Shown piece by piece: positions 1 to 4,596 of a stretch of DNA of 9,594 nt (within the stretch, counting starts at the first letter, position 1; the number at the start of each line of letters is the position of its first letter). This stretch comes from Patescibacteria group bacterium UBA6257 (GTDB lineage: Bacteria > Patescibacteriota > Minisyncoccia > UBA6257). The position numbers and the translations under genes are program-made. The DNA lies in NCBI GenBank assembly GCA_002440845.1, contig DJVL01000002.1, positions 1 through 9,594 of the forward strand, written 5' to 3'. The notes under the pieces were generated by a model. The model had not been told where the DNA came from. It saw only the letters and a program-made list of their open reading frames with translations, and made no database searches.

Positions 1-8
1 TATAGGAG

Positions 9-213
9 GGGCTCGTAGCTCAGTTGGGTCAAAAGCCAAAGTCTTGGCTTTTGACGGGCAATTACCTTGAAAATTAAATTTTGATAAAATAAATTGCCCG
101 GGGAAGAGCGCTTTCCGCCTCTGGCGGAACAGCGAGTGTATATTTTAAAATTTTGTAAAAATCTTCTCCCGTTTAAAAATTTAAAATTAATATAGGATTT
201 AAAATTAATATAG
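9..213 (+). repeat. tRNA-Val-derived repeat unit with D-loop hairpin insert (copy V1)
   Basis: The first 21 nt (9-29) are identical to the 5' end of the intact tRNA-Val at 214-234: acceptor 5' strand, D-stem GCTC and start of the D-loop. The tRNA is then interrupted. Hairpin H1 pairs 28-39 with 44-55 (12 bp, loop AGTC). Hairpin H2 pairs GGGCAATT 56-63 with AATTGCCC 92-99. The D-stem 3' strand GAGC is at 106-109. Hairpin H3 pairs 110-119 with 123-133 (TTCCGCC/GGCGGAA, loop TCT, one bulge). GCTCG 11-15 can close the structure with CGAGT 133-137. There is no anticodon arm, T-arm or 3' acceptor strand, so it cannot be a working tRNA. An AT-rich tail (138-213) leads into tRNA-Val. H2, including its loop, is identical to that of two Phe-type units downstream. 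Function is not recognised; it may be a structured RNA or a miniature element. The array may continue upstream of the window. Confidence 0.75.
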
Positions 214-214
214 G
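179..214 (+). repeat. two adjacent 18-bp direct repeats before tRNA-Val
   Basis: ATTTAAAATTAATATAGG occurs at 179-196 and again, directly adjacent, at 197-214, where its last base is G1 of tRNA-Val. The window itself opens with TATAGG just before the V1 unit, as if the same repeat also preceded that copy. This may be a duplication at a unit boundary or slippage in AT-rich DNA. TAATAT could also serve as a weak -10 box for tRNA-Val. Confidence 0.7.
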
Positions 215-291
215 GGCTCGTAGCTCAGTTGGGTTAGAGCGTTGCGCTTACATCGCAAAGGTCAGCCGTTCAAATCGGCTCGAGCCCACCA
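214..291 (+). tRNA. tRNA-Val (anticodon UAC)
   Basis: A complete cloverleaf can be drawn. The acceptor pairs GGGCTCG 214-220 with CGAGCCC 281-287. The D-stem is GCTC 223-226 / GAGC 237-240 with a 10-nt loop containing GG. The anticodon stem TTGCG 242-246 pairs with CGCAA 254-258 around loop CTTACAT, with anticodon TAC at 249-251, which reads GUA valine codons. The T-stem AGCCG/CGGCT encloses TTCAAAT. The discriminator is A288, and the 3' CCA is encoded at 289-291. It carries the undisturbed version of the sequence found broken in the unit directly upstream. Confidence 0.96.
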
Positions 292-303
292 TTATCTATA
301 ATC

Positions 304-332
304 TTTACTTTCTTATTTAAAATTGCTACAAT
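304..332 (+). promoter_or_regulatory. possible sigma70-type promoter upstream of the Phe-type array
   Basis: TTTACT (304-309) and TACAAT (327-332) are separated by 17 bp. Matches to the consensus are 4/6 and 5/6. It would start transcription near 339, giving a long leader before the first Phe-type unit at 458, so the whole array and tRNA-Phe could be one transcript. AT-rich sequence produces such matches by chance. The rest of 292-457 shows no gene. Confidence 0.4.
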
Positions 333-457
333 AAAACCCGATTTTAAAATCCAAATTATAGGAATATAAATTCTAAACAAAATGTTTCTTCTCTCTTTAA
401 AAATTTAGAAATTAAAACCTTCTTTAAAAATTACAAAATTAAAAATTTATCCAGAGA

Positions 458-636
458 GCCGAGGTAGCTCAGTGGGCTAAAAGCCAAAGTCTTGGCTTTT
501 AGCGGGAAACTTCATTTAAATAAATAAATAAAAATTGTAAAAGAAGTTTCCCGGGAAGAGCGTTAGCGAAGCTTGCGCTCGGGATTAAGGCTTAAAGAAA
601 CAAACCCAGACAAACGTTCTTTAAAAAACCCAGAGA
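458..636 (+). repeat. tRNA-Phe-derived repeat unit with D-loop hairpin insert (copy F1)
   Basis: Positions 458-475 equal the first 18 nt of the intact tRNA-Phe at 985. The insert then starts. H1 pairs 476-487 with 492-503 (12 bp, loop AGTC). H2 pairs GGGAAACTTC 504-513 with GAAGTTTCCC 543-552, a stem unlike that of the other copies yet still perfectly paired. GAGC (558-561) restores the D-stem 3' strand. H3 pairs 558-567 with 571-580 (loop GAA). CCGAG 459-463 can pair with CTCGG 578-582. The tail contains another possible stem, TTAAAGAA 592-599 with TTCTTTAA 617-624. The unit is 179 bp long and is followed directly by the next. No anticodon-loop, T-arm or acceptor 3' strand follows. Function is unknown. 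Confidence 0.8.
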
Positions 637-810
637 GCCGAGGTAGCTCAGTTGGGTTAAAAGCCAAAGTCTTGGCTTTTGACGGGCAATTACCTTGAAA
701 ATTAAATTTTGATAAAATAAATTGCCCGGGAAGAGCGTTAGCGAAGCTTGCGCTCGGGATTAGGGCTTAAAGAAATAAACTCAGACAAATGTTCTTTAAA
801 AACCCAGAGA
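637..810 (+). repeat. tRNA-Phe-derived repeat unit with D-loop hairpin insert (copy F2)
   Basis: This 174-bp unit has the same order as F1. It begins with GCCGAGG at 637, but its D-loop reads AGTTGGGTT, which resembles tRNA-Val more than tRNA-Phe. H1 pairs 656-667 with 672-683 with one T·G wobble near its base. H2 is GGGCAATT 684-691 with AATTGCCC 720-727, identical to V1. H3 pairs 733-742 with 746-755, and the closing stem is 638-642 with 753-757. The tail carries three C-to-T differences from F1 and F3 (around 776-790), while the TTAAAGAA/TTCTTTAA arms (767-774, 792-799) are unchanged. It looks like a mosaic of Val-type and Phe-type sequence. Confidence 0.8.
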
Positions 811-984
811 GCCGAGGTAGCTCAGTGGGCTAAAAGCCAAAGTCTTGGCTTTTAGCGGGCAATTACCTTGAAAATTAAATTTTGATAAAATAAATTGCCC
901 GGGAAGAGCGTTAGCGAAGCTTGCGCTCGGGATTAGGGCTTAAAGAAACAAACCCAGACAAACGTTCTTTAAAAAACCCAAAGA
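811..984 (+). repeat. tRNA-Phe-derived repeat unit with D-loop hairpin insert (copy F3)
   Basis: This 174-bp unit abuts the intact tRNA-Phe. The tRNA-like start is 811-828. H1 pairs 829-840 with 845-856, using GCT/AGC at its base like F1. H2 is GGGCAATT 857-864 with AATTGCCC 893-900, like V1 and F2. GAGC is at 906-909. H3 pairs 906-915 with 919-928. The closing stem is 812-816 with 926-930. The tail stem is 940-947 with 965-972. The combination of F1-like H1 base and V1/F2-like H2 suggests recombination or gene conversion among units. Confidence 0.8.
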
Positions 985-1056
985 GCCGAGGTAGCTCAGT
1001 GGTAGAGCGCGTGCCTGAAGAGCACGGCGTCCGGTGTTCGATTCACCGCCTCGGCA
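985..1056 (+). tRNA. tRNA-Phe (anticodon GAA)
   Basis: The cloverleaf is complete. The acceptor pairs GCCGAGG 985-991 with CCTCGGC 1049-1055. The D-stem is GCTC 994-997 / GAGC 1005-1008 with loop AGTGGTA. The anticodon stem CGTGC 1010-1014 pairs with GCACG 1022-1026, loop CTGAAGA, anticodon GAA at 1017-1019. The variable loop is GCGTC. The T-stem CGGTG/CACCG encloses TTCGATT. The discriminator is A1056. CCA is not encoded, unlike in tRNA-Val, so CCA-adding enzyme would be needed. Three broken copies of its 5' portion lie in tandem directly upstream, so it may share a transcript with them. Confidence 0.96.
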
Positions 1057-1083
1057 CTAAAATAATTCCAAATTTTTAATTTT

Positions 1084-1225
1084 ACCCCTCGCTTGGAATA
1101 AATTGATTCCATCAAGAGCTTTTTAAAATGTTAAACTGCCGTTAAAAAAATTAATATCTAATCTCTCTTAATGCAGATTAACAAATTTATTAAATAAATT
1201 TGTTTATTTATTCCAAGCGAGAGGT
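1084..1225. repeat. long imperfect inverted repeat (MITE-like or leader structure)
   Basis: CTCGCTTGGAATAAAT at 1088-1103 is the exact reverse complement of 1206-1221 (16 bp). Beyond one mismatch the arms extend by three more pairs to 1084 and 1225. The enclosed ~100 nt is AT-rich with no gene. The arrangement fits a ~142-bp miniature inverted-repeat element or a long-range stem in the leader of the S1-domain gene that starts 37 nt later. I see no convincing target-site duplication. Confidence 0.6.
1180..1204. repeat. perfect AT-rich palindrome, 12-bp arms
   Basis: AACAAATTTATT (1180-1191) and AATAAATTTGTT (1193-1204) are reverse complements around a single A. It sits just inside the right arm of the larger inverted repeat, 58 nt upstream of the S1-domain start codon. 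It could be an operator for a dimeric regulator or a cruciform/hairpin. AT-only palindromes arise easily in this composition. Confidence 0.5.
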
Positions 1226-1261
1226 TTTAAATGATAAAGTTTAAACTAAAAAATAATAAAA

Positions 1262-2137
1262 ATGTTAGAAACTGATAAAATAATGCCTAACGTAAAAAAA
1301 GAAGTCTTTTCCTGCCTTCCCAATGAAGGTTCGGTTTTAGAAGGATTAATTTTGGAAAAAAAAGAAAGATGCCTCTTGATAGATTTATCACCTTATGGAT
1401 TAGGCATCGTCCGAGGCCAGAATTACTGGGGGTCAAAAAATTTTATTAAATCTTTATCTCCCAAAGAAAAGGTTCTAACAAAAATAATCGAATGGAACAA
1501 CGAAAACGGCCTGATTGAAATATCTTTAGAAAATTTAGAAAAGGGAAAATCTTGGGAAAAAATCAAGGAATTAAAAGAAAATAACGAAATTATTGATTTG
1601 AAAATAGCAGAAGTTAATGCCGGCGGCTTGATGGGAAAAATAGAAGATATAAAAGGATTTTTGCCTGTTTCCCAGCTCTCAACTCTTCATTATCCCAAGG
1701 TAGAAGGAGGAGAAAAAACAAGAATTTTGGAAAAATTAAAAAATTTCATTGGCAAAGAAATTAAAGTAAAAATTCTGGATTTTGACCCCAACACCAGCAA
1801 ACTTATTTTTTCTGAAAAATTGATAGAAAAAGAAAAGATGAAAGATATAATTAACCAATATAAAATCGGGGAAATTGTTTCGGTTAGAATAACTAATATC
1901 GTTGATTTCGGCGTTTTTGTCAAAATAGAAGACAGCGGCATAGACGGATTAATCCATATCTCGGAAATTTCTTCTAAGCCGACCAAAAACATTCACGAAT
2001 CTTTGAAAGAAGGAGAGCTTAAAGAAGCTAAAATTATTGCCATAGATAACGGAAGAATGTTTTTGTCTTTTAAGTCCTTGGAGGAGCCAATTAAAAACGA
2101 CGATGAAGAATTGGCTGACAAAAGCTATAAAAATTAA
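1262..2137 (+). CDS. rpsA: three-domain S1 RNA-binding protein, ribosomal protein bS1-like
   Basis: This is a 291-residue protein made of three OB-fold S1 repeats, at about residues 20-90, 105-187 and 200-270. The last is the most canonical: GEIVSVRITNIVDFGVFVKI followed by DGLIHISEIS and a closing RMFLSFK strand. The middle one has GFLPVSQLS. The first is divergent. Proteins of this type bind single-stranded RNA; bS1 brings mRNA to the 30S subunit. Escherichia coli S1 has six repeats, so this is a short form, as is usual in reduced genomes. The acidic, lysine-rich tail looks disordered. There is no Shine-Dalgarno before ATG 1262; an internal ATG at 1283 is an alternative start. A strong terminator follows 20 nt after the stop, so the gene is probably monocistronic. 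It could instead be a non-ribosomal S1 protein, so the gene symbol is moderately sure. Confidence 0.85.
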   Translation: MLETDKIMPNVKKEVFSCLPNEGSVLEGLILEKKERCLLIDLSPYGLGIVRGQNYWGSKNFIKSLSPKEKVLTKIIEWNNENGLIEISLENLEKGKSWEKIKELKENNEIIDLKIAEVNAGGLMGKIEDIKGFLPVSQLSTLHYPKVEGGEKTRILEKLKNFIGKEIKVKILDFDPNTSKLIFSEKLIEKEKMKDIINQYKIGEIVSVRITNIVDFGVFVKIEDSGIDGLIHISEISSKPTKNIHESLKEGELKEAKIIAIDNGRMFLSFKSLEEPIKNDDEELADKSYKN

Positions 2138-2156
2138 AAAAATACCTGAGAAGAAA

Positions 2157-2188
2157 TTCAAAACCCCGGCAAAAGCCGGGGTTTTGAA
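2157..2188. terminator. bidirectional intrinsic terminator
   Basis: A perfect 14-bp stem pairs 2157-2170 with 2175-2188 around loop AAAA. Its core is CCCCGGC/GCCGGGG, flanked by AAAA on one side and TTTT on the other, so it works in both directions. It lies between the convergent S1-domain gene (stop at 2137) and hup (stop at 2208 on the minus strand) and would end both transcripts. Confidence 0.92.
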
Positions 2189-2207
2189 TAAACAAAAATC
2201 AAATTTG

Positions 2208-2480
2208 TTATCTGACAGCTTCTTTTAATCCTTTTCCCGCTTTAAATTTTGGAACAGTCATTGCCGGAATTTGAATTTTTTCTCCGGTCTTGGGATTCAC
2301 TCCCATTCGAGCAGCTCTTTTCTTGGCACTAAAGGTTCCGAAGCCGGTTACAGTAACATCCTCACCTCGACTCAATGATTTTGTAATGGAGTCAAGAATT
2401 GCGTCTAGAGCTTCGCCAGCGTCCTTTTTACTACAATTGATTCTCCCGACAATAGCTTCAATTAAATCTTCTTTGGTCAT
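2208..2480 (-). CDS. hup: DNA-binding protein HU
   Basis: The 90-residue product has the standard length of HU/IHF-family nucleoid proteins. The helical dimerisation part is residues 1-40 (MTKEDLIEAI, with KKDAGEALDA). The GFGTF turn is at 46-50. The beta-arm at about 53-75 includes NPKTGEKIQIPA, with the proline that intercalates into the DNA minor groove, and the C-terminal helix has FKAGKGLKEAV. It acts as a dimer that bends and compacts DNA without strong sequence preference. HU rather than IHF is favoured because only one copy is seen and the arm is HU-like, but sequence alone cannot exclude an IHF-type role. There is no Shine-Dalgarno upstream of the start. A hairpin lies 20 nt upstream, and rny lies 120 nt upstream on the same strand. 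Transcription ends at the shared terminator. Confidence 0.96.
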   Translation of the reverse strand: MTKEDLIEAIVGRINCSKKDAGEALDAILDSITKSLSRGEDVTVTGFGTFSAKKRAARMGVNPKTGEKIQIPAMTVPKFKAGKGLKEAVR

Positions 2481-2500
2481 ATTAGTTTTATAAAAATTAT

Positions 2501-2531
2501 CTCTTTTAATGCCTTAGTGGCAATAAAAGAG
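2501..2531 (-). promoter_or_regulatory. hairpin in the rny-hup gap (weak terminator or hup leader structure)
   Basis: CTCTTTTAATGCC (2501-2513) pairs with GGCAATAAAAGAG (2519-2531), 12 of 13 positions, with a 5-nt loop. On the minus strand it follows rny by 69 nt, precedes the hup start codon by 20 nt and is followed by ATAATTTTT. It could end the rny transcript or be a structured hup leader. The T-run is interrupted, so termination would be inefficient. Confidence 0.5.
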
Positions 2532-2600
2532 CTTTCGACCTTTATTATGCTTTTATTTACCTTCATTTTAACAATAAAGCAAAAATAAAGCAAACACAAG

Positions 2601-4139
2601 CTATCTGGCAATTTCTATCGCCCTCGTTTCCCGAATAACGGTAATTTTTATTTCTCCGGGATAATTAAGGGTTTCTTCAAGCCTTTTAGCTATTTCTTTG
2701 GCTAAATTCATTGCTTCTAAATCGTTTATTTTTTCGGGAAAGACAAAAACCCTTATTTCCCGTCCCGCAGAAATAGCATAAGCTTTTTCTACTCCCGGAT
2801 AAGAAGTGGCAATTTCTTCCAAGTTAGATAAACGTTTCAAATAAGCCTCCAAACTGTCTTTTCTGGCCCCGGGACGAGAAGCAGAAATAGCATCGGCGGC
2901 ATTGATAATAGCCGCTTCTATGGTTTCTATTGGATAAGTATCGTGATGAGCTTGCATCGCTTTAATGACTTCTTCCGGCAGATTGTATTTTATTAAGATT
3001 TTCCTGCCCAATTCCAAATGAGTTCCTTCTATTTCCTGATCAACGGCTTTACCAATATCGTGAAGCAAACCAGCTTTTTTAGCCAATTCAACATTGGCTC
3101 CCAATTCAGCAGCCAAAGCTCCGGCGAGCTGTGAAACCTCAATGGAATGGACTAAAGCATTCTGGCCATAACTGGTTCTAAAGTTTAATCTCCCTAAAAG
3201 ATAAATTACCTCTGAAGGCAAATCTATAATACCTGTCTCATAAACCGCGTCTTCGCCGGCCTTTTTTATTCTTTCTCTTATTTCTGATTGGGCTTCCATA
3301 GCTTTTTCTTCTATTCTCGCTGGCTGGATTCTGCCGTCTTGAATAAGCTTTTCCAAAGTTAAACGGCCAATCTCTCTTCTTACCGGGTCAAAACTGGAAA
3401 GAATAATGGAGCCCGGCGAATCATCCATTATCAATTCCACGCCGGTAATTTTCTCAAAGTGGCGAATATTCCTTCCCTCCCGGCCGATAATTCTGCCTTT
3501 AATGTCTTCCGAGGGCAAATCTACCGTGGTAGTGGTAAATTCACCAATGCTGGAACGGGCGTATCTTTGAATTGCTTCCACCATTATATCTTTTGCTTTC
3601 TTCTCTATTTCCTCTTTTCTAAACTGTTCCAACTTTTTTATCGCTCCCATTATTTCTTCTTTGTACTCTTTCTCAATCTTTTTTATCAATTCCTCTTTTG
3701 CTTCCTGAACCGACAAACCAGCTATTTTTTCAAGAGTTTCCAGCTCGCTTCTATGAAGTTTTTCCAATTCAATTTTAAGATTCTGACTTTTTTCCAAAGC
3801 TCTTTTCACTTCTTTTTCTCTCTCGTCTATCTCTAATTGTCTTTTATCTATCAGGCTTTCTCTTTGAAGAGACCTTTCTTCCAGCTTGCTAATCTGGGCT
3901 TTTCTTTTCTTTTCTTCGTTTTTTATTTCTTCAAGGATTTTTGTCGCTTTTTCCTGAGCTTCCAGAATGGTTTTTTTTGCCTCTTCCCTGACTCTCTCAA
4001 TTCTTATTTTTAATTTTGCTTCTATGGAATCGACATGCCTTTGGGCGATCGCTTGACGAACAAGATAACCGAAAATAACCCCAACGCCAAGTGATAAAAT
4101 GCCAATACCAAAATTATTTCCAAAATTCAAAAAAGCCAT
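2601..4139 (-). CDS. rny: ribonuclease Y
   Basis: RNase Y is a membrane-anchored endoribonuclease that starts bulk mRNA decay. The 512-residue product has the usual length and full domain order: an N-terminal membrane helix (about 10-30, GIGILSLGVGVIFGYLV), a charged coiled coil (about 35-190), a KH RNA-binding domain with IIGREGRNI (GxxG at 219-222), and an HD phosphohydrolase domain. The HD metal and catalytic residues are visible: H331, H360-D361 in LLHDIGK, H398-H399-D400 and D416 in NAADAIS. The C-terminal domain (about 430-512) is intact. The start is supported because it places the membrane helix at the N-terminus. GAGGGG lies on the minus strand about 18 nt before the ATG, too far for a normal ribosome site. 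The gene is divergent from gpmI and followed by hup. No convincing promoter is seen in the upstream gap. Confidence 0.98.
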   Translation of the reverse strand: MAFLNFGNNFGIGILSLGVGVIFGYLVRQAIAQRHVDSIEAKLKIRIERVREEAKKTILEAQEKATKILEEIKNEEKKRKAQISKLEERSLQRESLIDKRQLEIDEREKEVKRALEKSQNLKIELEKLHRSELETLEKIAGLSVQEAKEELIKKIEKEYKEEIMGAIKKLEQFRKEEIEKKAKDIMVEAIQRYARSSIGEFTTTTVDLPSEDIKGRIIGREGRNIRHFEKITGVELIMDDSPGSIILSSFDPVRREIGRLTLEKLIQDGRIQPARIEEKAMEAQSEIRERIKKAGEDAVYETGIIDLPSEVIYLLGRLNFRTSYGQNALVHSIEVSQLAGALAAELGANVELAKKAGLLHDIGKAVDQEIEGTHLELGRKILIKYNLPEEVIKAMQAHHDTYPIETIEAAIINAADAISASRPGARKDSLEAYLKRLSNLEEIATSYPGVEKAYAISAGREIRVFVFPEKINDLEAMNLAKEIAKRLEETLNYPGEIKITVIRETRAIEIAR

Positions 4140-4596
4140 AATTTTAGTTTTAGGCCCCTCTGTTCCTTTTTGTTTCTTTAAAAAATTTTTAGCTTTAAAT
4201 CAACGAATTAATCTATTTAATAAAAAAATCTCCGCTTTTTCCTTTAAGCAGCAATCTAATAGCTAAAAATTGTTTTTGAACGAAAAAACAATAATTCGTT
4301 CTTTTAAAATTCATAAAGAATAAAATTGCCAAACATCAAACTTTATCAGGACAAACCGTCTTTATCTGAATCTGGTTCTTACGGATTTTAAAGCTCAAAG
4401 AACAAAAAGAACAAAGGGAACCCGTATTATTTTTTGACCATTAACTTTTATTAACAAACTTTTAAAAGTATAACAAAACCGCCTACCTTTTGTCAAAAAT
4501 TTTAAAAAGGTTATAATATAATACGGTTTCAATAATACGATTTAAATAAGAAACAAATAAAATAAAAAACAGAAAAACTTCGTTTAAAAAATATTT
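4140..4596. other. divergent intergenic region between rny and gpmI
   Basis: This 457-bp AT-rich gap has no supported gene. It contains a small inverted repeat (GAACGAA near 4277 with TTCGTTC near 4297), purine-rich repeats of AAAGAACAAA type near 4397-4415, and a good promoter for gpmI at 4490-4517. GAACCCGTATTATT (about 4419-4432) is an imperfect inverted match to the sequence covering the promoter's start region (about 4516-4530). The rny promoter must lie here too, but no clear -35/-10 pair on the minus strand stands out. Confidence 0.6.
4490..4517 (+). promoter_or_regulatory. sigma70-type promoter of gpmI
   Basis: TTGTCA (4490-4495; 5/6 consensus) and a perfect TATAAT (4512-4517) are separated by 16 bp. 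Transcription would begin near 4524, giving a leader of about 73 nt before gpmI. A near-perfect direct repeat, ATAATACGGTTT (4518-4529) and ATAATACGATTT (4532-4543), covers the expected start point and might bind a regulator. Confidence 0.75.

Noticed and set aside
4..9. AGGAGG as a Shine-Dalgarno sequence
   Set aside because: It directly precedes tRNA-Val-like sequence with no open reading frame; it is a by-product of TATAGG joined to GGGGCTCG.
568..570. GAA triloop of H3 in the Phe-type units matching the Phe anticodon
   Set aside because: A triloop is not an anticodon loop, and the Val-type unit has TCT rather than TAC, so the match is most likely chance.
458..984. CRISPR-like tandem repeats
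   Set aside because: Whole 174-179 bp units repeat head to tail with no short constant repeat alternating with unique spacers, and no cas gene is present.
458..1056. tRNA-Phe gene with intron(s) in the D-loop
   Set aside because: The inserts are only ~75-80 nt, lack group I features I can recognise, and after them no anticodon arm, T-arm or acceptor 3' strand follows before the next unit. The downstream tRNA-Phe has its own complete 5' end.
1231..1275. Short leader ORF (14 codons) overlapping the S1-domain start
   Set aside because: No ribosome site, no conserved or regulatory peptide feature; AT-rich DNA yields such ORFs often.
1690..1992. Antisense ORF inside the S1-domain gene
   Set aside because: Low-complexity translation lying wholly opposite a clear S1 protein; a shadow of codon use.
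3459..3836. ORF opposite RNase Y
   Set aside because: Phe/Leu-rich product complementary to the Lys/Glu-rich coiled coil; a typical shadow.
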